DNA of 64,000 nt, from the NCBI GenBank assembly GCA_030447925.1, contig JAUJNX010000002.1:186001-250000 (forward strand). Reading direction: 5' to 3'. Of the stretch, positions 9,145-20,262 are shown one piece after another (the first letter of the stretch is position 1; each line of letters begins with the position of its first letter). Origin of the DNA: Egibacteraceae bacterium. Lineage in GTDB: Bacteria > Actinomycetota > Nitriliruptoria > Euzebyales > Egibacteraceae. A model generated the notes under the pieces. The model was not told the origin of the DNA. It saw only the letters and a program-made list of their open reading frames with translations, and did not search any database. Made by a program: the position numbers and the translations under genes.

Positions 9145-9600
9145 TCAGGCGCCGGGCTGGGCGAGGGCGGCGTCCAGGGTCAGCTCCACGTTGCCGGCGA
9201 TCGCCTTGGACACGGGGCAGCCCTGCTCCGCCTGGCGCGCGGCCTCCAGGAACTGGTCCTCGTCGATGCCCGGGACGGTGCCGCGGACCACCAGGCGGAC
9301 CTTGGTGATCCCGAAGCCGCCCTCGACGGGCTCCAGGGTCGCCGTCGCGGAGGTCTCCAGGCGCTCCGGCGGGTTCCCGCCGGACCCCAGGATGTTGGAC
9401 AGCGCCATGGAGTAGCAGGCCGCGTGGGCGGCGGCCAGCAGCTCCTCCGGGCTGGTCTGCCCGCCGGCGCGCTCGAAGCGCGACGGGAAGCTGACCGGCA
9501 GCGGCCCGGCGGCGCCGGACGAGTCGAAGCTGACCTCGCCCTTGCCCGAGCGCAGGTCGCCCTCCCAGTCGGTGGTCGCGGTGCGGTCCTGCCCGGCCAT
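9145..9600 (-). CDS. OsmC/Ohr family peroxiredoxin-like protein
   Basis: This 151-residue protein has the OsmC fold motifs [22 protein letters not shown] and [16 protein letters not shown], each with one of the two reactive cysteines that reduce organic hydroperoxides in this family. The acidic SPEEL and CPVSKA motifs fit the OsmC rather than the Ohr branch. The ATG at 9600 is preceded by AAGGAG. It is sandwiched between the two topoisomerase genes with 14- and 13-nt spacers, so it is co-transcribed with them. Confidence 0.9.
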   Translation of the reverse strand: MAGQDRTATTDWEGDLRSGKGEVSFDSSGAAGPLPVSFPSRFERAGGQTSPEELLAAAHAACYSMALSNILGSGGNPPERLETSATATLEPVEGGFGITKVRLVVRGTVPGIDEDQFLEAARQAEQGCPVSKAIAGNVELTLDAALAQPGA

Positions 9601-9614
9601 GTCGGCTCCTTCGG

Positions 9615-12861
<3,247 letters not shown>

Positions 12862-12892
12862 CCTCGCCGCCCGCGGGCGGCACCGTCGGCGC

Positions 12893-13153
12893 ATGGACGA
12901 CGGGCGGAGGCCGCCGCGGCGGGCCCTGTTCAGCGACGGGCGCCGGGGGATGCGCGCCTCGTGGCACGCCGACCGCGGCCTCGCGGTCCTCAGCCTCTGG
13001 CAGGAGGACCTCTGCGTGGGGACCTTCACCCTGCCGGCGGAGGACGCGCGGCGGCTGGCGGCCTTCCTCAACGGCCACGCCGGTGCGGGGCACGGCCCGT
13101 CCTCGGACGGCCACCCCGGTGACGGGCACGGCCAGGCGCGCCGCGCCGGCTAG
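12893..13153 (+). CDS. Small conserved actinobacterial protein, function unknown
   Basis: The 86-residue protein has the core RASWHADRGLAVLSLWQ followed by CVGTFTLPAEDARRLAAFL. This pattern is familiar from short uncharacterised actinobacterial proteins, and no function is known to me. The C-terminus repeats GHG/DGH-type histidine-glycine units, suggesting metal contact or just a disordered tail. The ATG lies 31 nt after the kinase stop. Its TAG stop shares the bases CTAG with the stop of the convergent gene. Confidence 0.65.
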   Translation: MDDGRRPPRRALFSDGRRGMRASWHADRGLAVLSLWQEDLCVGTFTLPAEDARRLAAFLNGHAGAGHGPSSDGHPGDGHGQARRAG

Positions 13154-13347
13154 AGGCTGAGGATCAGCCAGACGAGCAGCGCGAGGACGACGAGCCCGCC
13201 CACGAGCGCGAGCACCCGGAAGCGCGTGGCGGCGCCGCCGGGCGCGGCCGGCGAGGCGACCGGGTCCGCCTCCGTGGCGAAGCGGCGGAACCGCTCGGTG
13301 TCCGCGCTGGGGTCCTCGTCCCCGAGCGGGCGCAGGTCGTCACTCAT
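13150..13347 (-). CDS. Small single-pass membrane protein, function unknown
   Basis: The 65-residue protein has a charged N-terminal 40 residues and one hydrophobic C-terminal helix (VLALVGGLVVLALLVWLIL), so it is tail-anchored with the N-terminus probably inside. No family is recognised. The ATG at 13347 has a TAGGCT box 7 nt upstream. Convergent stops overlap with the preceding gene. Confidence 0.6.
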   Translation of the reverse strand: MSDDLRPLGDEDPSADTERFRRFATEADPVASPAAPGGAATRFRVLALVGGLVVLALLVWLILSL

Positions 13348-13354
13348 GGGCGGC

Positions 13355-13360
13355 AGCCTA
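13355..13360 (-). promoter_or_regulatory. Leaderless -10 box of the tail-anchored protein gene
   Basis: TAGGCT (minus strand) lies 7 nt before the ATG at 13347. Confidence 0.5.
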
Positions 13361-13378
13361 GCCCAGACCGCCGCCGGG

Positions 13379-14479
13379 TCACGTGTACCGTCCGCCGGGC
13401 AGGGCGCCCAGCGCGTGGACCAGGGCCGCCCGGCCCGCGGCCAGGTTGGCCAGGGGGACGTGCTCGCCGGCCTGGTGCGCCTGCGCCGTCAGCCCGGGGC
13501 CGAAGTTCAGCGCCGGCACCCCGGCCGCCGACAGCCGCCCCACGTCGGTCCACGCCTGCTTCGGGCCGACCGTCGCGCCGGTGGCCGCGGTGAACGCGGC
13601 CACGTATGCGTCGTCCCGGGCGGGCCGCCCGGCCGGCGCGTGGTCGCTGACGGTCAGCTCGACCGCGGTGCCCGCGGCCTCGGTGACCGCCGCGCGCACC
13701 GCGTCCTCGGCCTCGGCCGGGGACTTGTCGGGCGCGTAGCGGTAGTTCAGGTTGACCGTGAAGCGGTCGGGCACGACGTTGCGGGCGTTGGCGGTCCACG
13801 CCTGGGTGGGGACCAGGACCTCGCGGAAGGGCAGGCCGTCGACGGTCAGGTCTGCCGGCGGGCGGGCGGCGAGCGCGGCCAGCAGCGGCGCCGCGGCGGT
13901 CAGGGCGTTCTCGCCCTGCCAGGGCCGCGCGGAGTGCGCCGCGCGGCCGGGGAAGGCGACCTCGGCGTGCAGCGTGCCCATGCAGCCCAGGTGCACCTCG
14001 AGGTCGGTCGGCTCCAGCACGACGGCCAGCGCCGCGCGGCGCAGGGCCGGCACCTCGTCGAGCACCCGGCCGAGCTGGTTGCCCGCGTGCGCGCCCTCCT
14101 CGCCCGCGTAGGCGACCAGCACCAGCTCCACCGGCCCGGACCGCGCGGCCCGGTCCTCCAGCACGTCCATGGCGACCGCGAGACCGGCCTTCATGTCGCT
14201 GGCCCCGCGCCCCACCACCCGCTCGCCGTCGCGGCGCGGCACGCGGTCGGCGTCGGTCGGCGGGACGGTGTCGGTGTGGGCGACCAGCAGGACCACCGGC
14301 CGGGAGGCCTCGGGGTCCCCGACCACCAGCGACTCCGCGACGCGGCGGACCCGCTCCCCGCGGGCGGCGTAGCGGTCGGCCAGGACCGCCGCGATGGCGG
14401 CCTCGTCGCCGGTGACCGACGGGACCGCGAGCAGGTCCAGCAGCAGGTCCGCCACCCGCTCGTGCGCCTCCACGACCAC
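13379..14479 (-). CDS. dapE: Succinyl-diaminopimelate desuccinylase
   Basis: This 366-residue M20-family metallopeptidase hydrolyses N-succinyl-LL-diaminopimelate to LL-DAP and succinate in lysine and peptidoglycan precursor synthesis. Metal and catalytic motifs are visible: LLVAHTDTVP (first zinc His and catalytic Asp), GRGASDMKAGLA (bridging Asp), AYAGEEGAH (general-base Glu pair), and the dimerisation domain between. The late ligand region reads FGPGLTAQAHQAGEHVPL. It lies 24 nt after dapD in the order dapC-dapD-dapE, so the last three succinylase-branch steps are co-transcribed. The start is the first ATG/GTG of the frame. Confidence 0.93.
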   Translation of the reverse strand: MVVEAHERVADLLLDLLAVPSVTGDEAAIAAVLADRYAARGERVRRVAESLVVGDPEASRPVVLLVAHTDTVPPTDADRVPRRDGERVVGRGASDMKAGLAVAMDVLEDRAARSGPVELVLVAYAGEEGAHAGNQLGRVLDEVPALRRAALAVVLEPTDLEVHLGCMGTLHAEVAFPGRAAHSARPWQGENALTAAAPLLAALAARPPADLTVDGLPFREVLVPTQAWTANARNVVPDRFTVNLNYRYAPDKSPAEAEDAVRAAVTEAAGTAVELTVSDHAPAGRPARDDAYVAAFTAATGATVGPKQAWTDVGRLSAAGVPALNFGPGLTAQAHQAGEHVPLANLAAGRAALVHALGALPGGRYT

Positions 14480-14503
14480 CGCCCGCCCCCCCGTGCCCGC
14501 CGG

Positions 14504-15334
14504 TCAGACCGGCAGGTCGTGCTCGCGGAGGGCGTCGTTCAGCGACACCTTGGTGTCCGTCGCCGCCGACCGCCGCCCGATGATGAGCGCGCACGGGATG
14601 CGGTACTCCCCCGCCGGGAACGTCCGCGGGCGGGTGCCGGGGATGACGACCGAGCGGGCGGGCACGCGACCCCGGTGCTCGACGGGCTCGGGGCCGGTGA
14701 CGTCGATGATCGGGACCGACGCGGTCAGGACGGTCAGCGCGCCGAGCACCGCCCCTTCCTCCACCACGACGCCCTCGGTGATCACGCAGCGCGACCCGAT
14801 GAAGACGTCGTCCTCGACGATCACGGGGCGGGCGCCGGGCGGCTCCAGCACCCCGCCGATGCCCACCCCGCCGGCGAGGTGGACGTTGCGCCCGATCTGC
14901 GCGCAGGAGCCGACCGTCGCCCAGGTGTCGACCATGGTCCCCGCGCCCACCCAGGCGCCGATGTTGACGTAGCTGGGCATCAGGACCGCGCCGCGCTCGA
15001 CGAAGGCGCCGTGGCGCACGACGGCGGGCGGCACGACGCGCACGCCCGCCTCCTCGAAGCCGTGCTTCAGCGGGATCTTGTCGTGGTACTCGAACGGGCC
15101 GACCTCCACCGTGGCCATGCGCCGCTGGCGGAAGGACAGCAGGATGGCCCGCTTCAGCCACTCGTTCACGACCCACTCGCCGCCGGACCGCTCCGCGACG
15201 CGGGCCTCGCCGCGGTCGAGCAGGTCCAGCGCCTCCTCGACGGCGGCCACGACCGCGGGCTCGGTGGCGCGCGCGGGGTCGGCGAAGGCCGCGTCGATGG
15301 CGGCGGCGAGGGCGTCGGTGTCGGTCGCGGTCAC
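14504..15334 (-). CDS. dapD: Tetrahydrodipicolinate N-succinyltransferase
   Basis: The 276-residue protein contains the left-handed beta-helix hexapeptide repeats (VLMPSYVNIGAWVGAGTMVD, SCAQIGRNVHLAGGVGIGG, VFIGSRCVITEGVVVEEGAVLG). It transfers succinyl from succinyl-CoA to tetrahydrodipicolinate, committing to the succinylase branch of DAP synthesis. Length and layout resemble E. coli-type DapD rather than the longer, divergent mycobacterial DapD. The GTG at 15334 is chosen because it begins the conserved helical N-terminus and follows an AGGAGCT ribosome site; it lies 14 nt after dapC. Confidence 0.93.
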   Translation of the reverse strand: MTATDTDALAAAIDAAFADPARATEPAVVAAVEEALDLLDRGEARVAERSGGEWVVNEWLKRAILLSFRQRRMATVEVGPFEYHDKIPLKHGFEEAGVRVVPPAVVRHGAFVERGAVLMPSYVNIGAWVGAGTMVDTWATVGSCAQIGRNVHLAGGVGIGGVLEPPGARPVIVEDDVFIGSRCVITEGVVVEEGAVLGALTVLTASVPIIDVTGPEPVEHRGRVPARSVVIPGTRPRTFPAGEYRIPCALIIGRRSAATDTKVSLNDALREHDLPV

Positions 15335-15348
15335 GTCGGGAGCTCCTG

Positions 15349-16527
15349 TCAGGGGGAACCGGGGAGGGCGCCGGAGGAGATCGCGTCGCCCCAGCGGGCG
15401 ACGGCCTCCTTGCAACCCTCCACCGAGGGGACCAGCGCCAGGCGCAGCCACCCCTGTCCGCCCGGACCGAAGGCGCGGCCGGGCGAGGCGACGATGCGCT
15501 GGGCCAGCAGCGCCTCGGCGTAGGCGGCGTCGTCGCCGCCGGGGGCGGCGAACCACACGTAGAAGGTGGCGTCGCTGCCGCTGACCTCCAGCCCGGCCGC
15601 GTCGAGGAACTCCCGCACGATCGCGCGCTTGGCGTCGAACACCCGGCGCCGGTCGGCGACGTGCGCCTCGTCACCCCAGGCGGCGATCGCGGCGCGCTGG
15701 ACGAAGTCGGGCGAGGCCGTGCCGATGTTGGGGCGCAGCACCTTCTGGGCGGCGATCAGCTCCGGGTCGCCGACCAGGGCGCCGGACCGGTACCCGGTCA
15801 TCCCGGAGCGCTTGGAGAGGCTGAAGGCGACCAGCACGCCGGTGAGGTCGCCGTCAGCGGCCTGCAGCAGCGACGGCGGCGGGGCGGCGCCCTCGGGGTG
15901 CACGTCGACGTAGCACTCGTCGCTGCCGAGGACCACGCCGGCGGCCCGAGCCGCGGCGAGCGCGCGGCGGTAGTAGTCGAGGTCCGCGGTGGCCCCGGTC
16001 GGGTTGTGGGGGTGGTTGACCCAGGCGATGGCGGCGGCGTCCAGGCGCGCCGGGTCCAGGTCGCCCAGCTCCAGGCGCCAGCCGGACGCGGGCGTCAGGC
16101 GGACCGGGTCGCTGACGCCGCCGGCGAACTGCTGGCCCCGGCCGTACACGGGGTAGCCGGGATCGCCCCAGATGGCCGCACGTTTGGGCCCCGCCGGGTC
16201 GACCAGCGCGAGGGGGATGTGGAAGATCGCCTCCTTGCTGCCCGCGGTCGGCACGACCTGCGTGGCCGGGTCGACGGCGACGCCGAAGCGCCGCGCGACC
16301 CAGTCCGCGATCGCGCCGCGCAGGTCCGCCAGGCCCGCGGCCGTCGGGTACTGGCTGACCGGGTCCAGCCCCTCCACCAGCGCGCGGCGGATGAACGCGG
16401 GGGTCGGTTCGACGGGGTCGCCCACCGAGAAGTCGTGCAGCGGAGTCCCGTCGGCCGCCAGCTGCAGCTTCAGGTCCTGGAACCTGGCGAGGGGGTAGCC
16501 GCCCAGGCGGCGGAGGAGCGGGTTCAC
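15349..16527 (-). CDS. dapC: Succinyldiaminopimelate transaminase
   Basis: This fold-type I PLP aminotransferase of 392 residues converts N-succinyl-2-amino-6-ketopimelate to N-succinyl-LL-DAP. Motifs include GDPVEPTP near the N-terminus, WVNHPHNPTG, GSDECYVD, and the PLP lysine in AFSLSKRSGMTGYRSG; substrate arginine lies in GWLRLALV. The GTG at 16527 is preceded by TAGGCT at 7 nt. It is first in the dapC-dapD-dapE operon and divergent from the sigma factor gene. Confidence 0.9.
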   Translation of the reverse strand: MNPLLRRLGGYPLARFQDLKLQLAADGTPLHDFSVGDPVEPTPAFIRRALVEGLDPVSQYPTAAGLADLRGAIADWVARRFGVAVDPATQVVPTAGSKEAIFHIPLALVDPAGPKRAAIWGDPGYPVYGRGQQFAGGVSDPVRLTPASGWRLELGDLDPARLDAAAIAWVNHPHNPTGATADLDYYRRALAAARAAGVVLGSDECYVDVHPEGAAPPPSLLQAADGDLTGVLVAFSLSKRSGMTGYRSGALVGDPELIAAQKVLRPNIGTASPDFVQRAAIAAWGDEAHVADRRRVFDAKRAIVREFLDAAGLEVSGSDATFYVWFAAPGGDDAAYAEALLAQRIVASPGRAFGPGGQGWLRLALVPSVEGCKEAVARWGDAISSGALPGSP

Positions 16528-16534
16528 CCCGCGC

Positions 16535-16540
16535 AGCCTA
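16535..16540 (-). promoter_or_regulatory. Leaderless -10 box of the dapC operon
   Basis: TAGGCT (minus strand) lies 7 nt before the GTG of dapC; no Shine-Dalgarno consensus is needed with this arrangement. Confidence 0.5.
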
Positions 16541-16666
16541 TAGGGGGCGGCACCGGGCCGGTCGCTGCGGCTGTGGACGGCCCGCGTTAGGCTCAAGCCG
16601 ACCCGGGAGAATGTCGAATGAGAATCTCTCTCGGGGAACGATTCAGCCTCCCCGTGTGTTGGGCAC

Positions 16667-16686
16667 CTTGTGAAGACACGCACAAG
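16667..16686 (+). promoter_or_regulatory. Inverted repeat in the leader of the sigma factor gene
   Basis: CTTGTG and CACAAG form perfect 6-bp arms around 8 nt, ending just before the GGAGGG ribosome site of the sigma gene. It could be an operator or an RNA hairpin tuning translation; the choice is open. Confidence 0.35.
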
Positions 16687-16702
16687 CACGGGAGGGTGGA
16701 CC

Positions 16703-17596
16703 ATGAGTGTCCCGGAGGACCTCCTCGACCTGTACTTCTCTGAGCTCGGCAAGGTGCGGCTGCTGACCGCAGCGGACGAGATCCGCCTGGCCAAGACCAT
16801 CGAGGCCGGTCGGGAGGCCCAGGAGCAGTTGGACGCGGGCGCGACGGACAACGTCGACGACCTGGAGCGGCTCGCCCGTCAGGGGCAGGAGGCGTTCGAC
16901 CACTTCGTCGCCGCGAACCTGCGGCTGGTGGTCAGCGTCGCCGCGCAGTTCAGCAAGCGTTCGACGCTGGACCTCGGCGAGCTGATCCAGGAGGGCAACC
17001 TGGGCCTGCTGCGCGCGGTCGAGAAGTTCGACTGGCGGCGCGGGTTCAAGTTCTCCACCTACGCGACCTGGTGGATCCGCCAGGCGATCCAGCGCGGGGT
17101 CGCGGGCAGCGAGCGCACGATCCGCCTGCCCGTGGCGCTGCACGACGCGCTGGTCAAGGTCCGCGCCGCCGCGGCGCGCCTGGAGTCGGAGATGGGGCGC
17201 GAGCCCACGGTCGAGGAGCTGGCCAAGGCCACGAGGCTCACCCCTGCGAAGGTCATCCGCGCCCTTGAGGGCGACCACGCGATGACGTCGCTGGACCGGC
17301 CGGTCGGCTTCGACAGCGACGCGAGCGACCTCGGCGAGTTCGTCGCCGTGGCGCAGGACTCCCCGGCCGACGAGGTCGTGGAGAAGGAGTTCGTCGACGG
17401 CGTCTTCGCCAAGGCGCAGGAGTCGCTCGACGAGCGCAGCTGGTACGTCCTGACCCGCCGGTACGGGCTGGACGGCCGCCAGGTGCTGACCCTGGACGCG
17501 CTGGGCCGCGAGCTCGGCCTGTCGCGCGAGTCGGTCCGCAAGATCGAGAACACCGCGCTGGCCCGCCTGCAGGCCGAGCTGGGCGTCGCCGCCTAG
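16703..17596 (+). CDS. RNA polymerase sigma-70 family factor (group 2-like)
   Basis: The 297-residue protein has region 1.2 (LDLYFSELGKVRLLTAADEIRLAKTIEAG), region 2 (ANLRLVVSVAAQF, LIQEGNLGLLRAVEKFDWRRGFKFSTYATWWIRQAI), region 3 (GREPTVEELAKATRL) and region 4 (LTLDALGRELGLSRESVRKIENTALARLQ). Lacking the acidic N-terminal extension of the primary factor, it resembles group 2 alternative sigma factors such as HrdA/SigB types. The ATG follows GGAGGG with good spacing. No anti-sigma gene is adjacent. Target promoters cannot be predicted beyond a TAnnnT-like -10. Confidence 0.9.
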   Translation: MSVPEDLLDLYFSELGKVRLLTAADEIRLAKTIEAGREAQEQLDAGATDNVDDLERLARQGQEAFDHFVAANLRLVVSVAAQFSKRSTLDLGELIQEGNLGLLRAVEKFDWRRGFKFSTYATWWIRQAIQRGVAGSERTIRLPVALHDALVKVRAAAARLESEMGREPTVEELAKATRLTPAKVIRALEGDHAMTSLDRPVGFDSDASDLGEFVAVAQDSPADEVVEKEFVDGVFAKAQESLDERSWYVLTRRYGLDGRQVLTLDALGRELGLSRESVRKIENTALARLQAELGVAA

Positions 17597-17619
17597 CTCC
17601 GCGCGAACCCGCACCACCG

Positions 17620-17651
17620 GCGCCCCGTCCCGCTCCCGCGGGGCGGGGCGC
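17620..17651 (+). terminator. Strong hairpin after the sigma factor gene
   Basis: Two 14-nt arms (GCGCCCCGTCCCGC and its near-complement, one G:T pair) enclose TCCC, 24 nt past the stop. No U-tract follows, as is common in such GC-rich genomes. A second, perfect 16-bp palindrome of GC alternation lies at 17653-17668. Confidence 0.6.
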
Positions 17652-17684
17652 TCCGGCGCGCGCGCCGGGCTCCCCGGACGCCGC

Positions 17685-17707
17685 CTGTCACACCCCCGTG
17701 GCAAGCT
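17685..17707 (+). promoter_or_regulatory. Possible DNA-damage-type promoter of the AlkA-like gene
   Basis: CTGTCACAC, an 8-nt gap, then CAAGCT, then 8 nt to the ATG at 17716. This spacing resembles the actinobacterial RecA-independent damage promoter (TTGTCRGTG-N8-TAnnnT, PafBC regulated). The core TGTCA fits but the flanks match imperfectly, so this is tentative. Confidence 0.3.
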
Positions 17708-17715
17708 CCACGACC

Positions 17716-18690
17716 ATGAGCGCGATCGCCCCCGCCGCGACGACGACCCTCCTGGCCGCAGGCAGGTGGGCGGGCGGGTACGACGTCAGCCGCGTCGTCC
17801 TGCGCGACGCCGCCCGGCGTGGGGCGGTCTGCGTGCGCGTGCGCGACGGGCTCGCGCGACGGGCGGAGCCGGGGCCCCGCGGACCGCTGCTGCTCGAGGC
17901 GCGGTCCCGCGGCGGGGAGGTCGTCTGCGAGGTCTGGGGTCCGGGGGCCACGCCCCCCGACGACGCCGCGGCCGCGCTGGAGGCGTGCGCCGCCTGGGCG
18001 GGCCTGCGCGACACGCCCGCCGACCTCGCCGACGCCGTCGCCGGGCACCCGGTCGCGCGCGGCCTGCTGCGCGCCGTCGGCGAGGTCCGGCTCAGCCGGC
18101 TGCCGCGCGTGGGCGAGGCGCTGGGTCGCGCGGTGCTCGCGCAACTCGTGCAGAGCGCCGAGGCGGCGCGCAGCATCCTGCAGGTCGCCGCCTGCTCCGG
18201 CACCGCCGCCCCCTCCGGCCTGTGGACCTGGCCGACCGCCGCGCAGCTCGGCGCGGTGCCCGCGTGGACGCTGCGCCGCTGCGGGGTGTCGCTCAAGGGC
18301 GCCGGCGCGCTGCACGCGGGCGCCGTGCACGACGGCCGGCTGACCGAGGCCGGGAGGGACTGGGCGCTGCTCGACCGCCGCCTGCGGACCCTGCCGGGGG
18401 TCGGGGTGTGGACCAGCGGGGAGACGCGCCTGGTGCTGGGCGACCCCGACGCGGTCAGCGTCGGGGACTACCACCTGCCCAGCATCGTCGGCGCGGTCCT
18501 GGGCGACCCCGGCCGGTCGGCGTTCCGCACGGAGTGGACCGACGAGGAGATGCTCGCGCTGCTCGCGCCGTTCGCCGGCCAGCGCGGCAGGGTCATCCGG
18601 CTCTGCGAGCGGGCTGCCCGGTCGGGTCTGGCGCGCCGCCCGCCCCGTCGCGCCGCGCGGGCGGCCCTGTCGGCCCATCGCTACTGGTGA
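17716..18690 (+). CDS. DNA-3-methyladenine glycosylase-like (AlkA/HhH superfamily) protein
   Basis: About 324 residues, resembling the actinobacterial AlkA-like family: N-terminal beta domain (LLLEARSRGGEVVCEVWGPGA), a helical core with LPRVGEALGRAVLAQLVQSAEAARS and a late helix-hairpin-like LRTLPGVGVWTSGETRLVLGDPDAVSVGDYHLP, where the aspartate is the candidate catalytic residue, and the typical RYW end. It would excise alkylated bases in base-excision repair. I prefer the ATG at 17716 over the GTG at 17698 because a promoter-like pair fits it. The last 98 bases overlap the convergent epimerase gene. Confidence 0.75.
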   Translation: MSAIAPAATTTLLAAGRWAGGYDVSRVVLRDAARRGAVCVRVRDGLARRAEPGPRGPLLLEARSRGGEVVCEVWGPGATPPDDAAAALEACAAWAGLRDTPADLADAVAGHPVARGLLRAVGEVRLSRLPRVGEALGRAVLAQLVQSAEAARSILQVAACSGTAAPSGLWTWPTAAQLGAVPAWTLRRCGVSLKGAGALHAGAVHDGRLTEAGRDWALLDRRLRTLPGVGVWTSGETRLVLGDPDAVSVGDYHLPSIVGAVLGDPGRSAFRTEWTDEEMLALLAPFAGQRGRVIRLCERAARSGLARRPPRRAARAALSAHRYW

Positions 18691-20218
18691 CGGGCGTGAC
18701 GTCGGCGTGCGGCTGGGTGCGGGCGATGTCCTCGGCGTCCAGGGCGATCGCGGCGATCATGGTCGAGAAGATCGACGGGTGGATCGGCAGCAGCACCCAC
18801 CAGTACAGCCGGCCCAGCAGGCCCTTGGGCGCGTACAGGGCGCGCTGGGTGATCTCGGACCCGGCCTCGCCCGGGCGCATGCCCTCGCCGCCGGCGCGGA
18901 TGCGGAACTCCAGCCACGCCCGCCCCGGCGCCCAGAACTCCGCGCGCAGGCGGATCACCCACTCGCCGTCGTCGCCGCCCTGGCGCAGCTCCTCCACGCG
19001 CCACAGGTCCAGCGCGTCGCCGACGCGCAGCGTCTCGGGGTCCCGGCGCCCGCGGCGCAGGCCCACCCCGCCGGTGAGCCGGTCGATCAGCCCGCGCAGC
19101 TTCCACGCCCAGGTGTAGCTGGGCCACCCGCGCTCGCCGCCGATGCGCGACACCGCCGCGAACACGTGGCGCGGCAGGGCCCGCGCGTGGGCGGTGCGCA
19201 CGTCGCGAAGCAGGGTCGCGCCGGTCCACTCCGGGTCGCCCGGGTACGGCTCGGCGGGGCTGCGGCCGGCCAGGTCGGCGTCGCGCCACGACGTCTCGAC
19301 CTCGTGGCCGGAGATGCGGGCCAGGGCCAGGCGCAGCGCCTCGTCGTAGGGGACGGTCGGGCCGGGGACCAGGTCCTGGATGCGCTCCCCGTCGGGGCGG
19401 ACCACGACCTCGTTGGCCAGGCTGTCGATCAGCGGGCGGGCCAGGTCGTAGGGGACCGGGGTGAACAGGTTCACCCACCCCGACGACAGCCGCGGGGTCA
19501 GCACGGGCACGCGCACGACCACCCGCCGGGGCAGCCCCGCCGCGCGCGCGTAGCCCTCCATCATGTCGAGGTAGGTCATGACGTCGGGGCCGCCGATGTC
19601 GAACACGTGCTCGCGGCCGCTGTCGTCGTCCAGCACCCCGACCAGGTAGCGCAGCACGTCGCGGATCGCGATCGGCTGGGTGCGGGTGTTCACCCAGCGC
19701 GGGGTGATCATGAACGGCAGCTTCTCGACCAGGTGGCGGACCATCTCGAACGACGCGCTGCCGGACCCGATGATCACCGCCGCCCGCAGGACCGTCGTGG
19801 GGACCGAGGAGTCCAGCAGGATCTCCCCCACCTCCGCGCGGCTGCGCAGGTGCTCGCTGGTGTGCTCGTCGACCTCGCCGAGCCCGCCCAGGTAGACGAT
19901 GCGCCGCAGGTCGTTCAGCTCGGCGGCGCGGGCGACGTGGCGGGCGATCTTGCGGTCGGCGAACGCGAAGTCGGACTGCGACCCCATCGAGTGCACCAGG
20001 TGATAGACCGCGTCGACGTCCGCGAAGGCCGGGAGGATGTCGTCGCGGTCGAGCAGGTCGCCCCTGACGATCTCCACGTCGCCCGCCCAGGGCATGCCCT
20101 CCAGCTTCTGCGGGGACCGCGCGAGGCAGCGCACGCGGTGCCCCGCGGCCACCAGGCGCGGCACCAGGCGGCCGCCGACGTAACCGGACGCTCCGAGCAC
20201 GAGCACACGCTGGTTCAT
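18593..20218 (-). CDS. NAD(P)-binding epimerase/reductase with DUF2867 C-terminal domain
   Basis: The 541-residue protein has an N-terminal Rossmann domain of the atypical SDR/NmrA type (VLGASGYVGGRLVPRLVAAGH, YHLVHSMGS, VYLGGLGE) and, from about residue 330, the DUF2867 domain (WRVEELRQGG, RLRAEFWAPGRAWLEFRI, GLLGRLYWWVLLPIH). Such two-domain proteins are common in Actinobacteria, but their substrate is unknown. The ATG at 20218 is preceded by GAAGGAACGC. The last 30 residues are low-complexity and antisense to the AlkA-like gene, so the original stop may have been lost. Confidence 0.82.
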   Translation of the reverse strand: MNQRVLVLGASGYVGGRLVPRLVAAGHRVRCLARSPQKLEGMPWAGDVEIVRGDLLDRDDILPAFADVDAVYHLVHSMGSQSDFAFADRKIARHVARAAELNDLRRIVYLGGLGEVDEHTSEHLRSRAEVGEILLDSSVPTTVLRAAVIIGSGSASFEMVRHLVEKLPFMITPRWVNTRTQPIAIRDVLRYLVGVLDDDSGREHVFDIGGPDVMTYLDMMEGYARAAGLPRRVVVRVPVLTPRLSSGWVNLFTPVPYDLARPLIDSLANEVVVRPDGERIQDLVPGPTVPYDEALRLALARISGHEVETSWRDADLAGRSPAEPYPGDPEWTGATLLRDVRTAHARALPRHVFAAVSRIGGERGWPSYTWAWKLRGLIDRLTGGVGLRRGRRDPETLRVGDALDLWRVEELRQGGDDGEWVIRLRAEFWAPGRAWLEFRIRAGGEGMRPGEAGSEITQRALYAPKGLLGRLYWWVLLPIHPSIFSTMIAAIALDAEDIARTQPHADVTPVTSSDGPTGPPARRDGAGGAPDPTGQPARRAG

Positions 20219-20249
20219 GCGTTCCTTCGTACCCAAGGAGGTCGGCCGG

Positions 20250-20255
20250 TAGCCT
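20250..20255 (+). promoter_or_regulatory. Leaderless -10 box of the J-domain gene
   Basis: TAGCCT lies 7 nt before the ATG at 20263, in the 44-bp gap from the divergent epimerase gene. Confidence 0.5.
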
Positions 20256-20262
20256 GGCGGGG

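Noticed and set aside
17653-17668. GC-alternating 16-bp palindrome as a separate regulatory site
   Set aside because: Best explained as a second hairpin of the terminator after the sigma gene; no gene start is close enough for an operator role.
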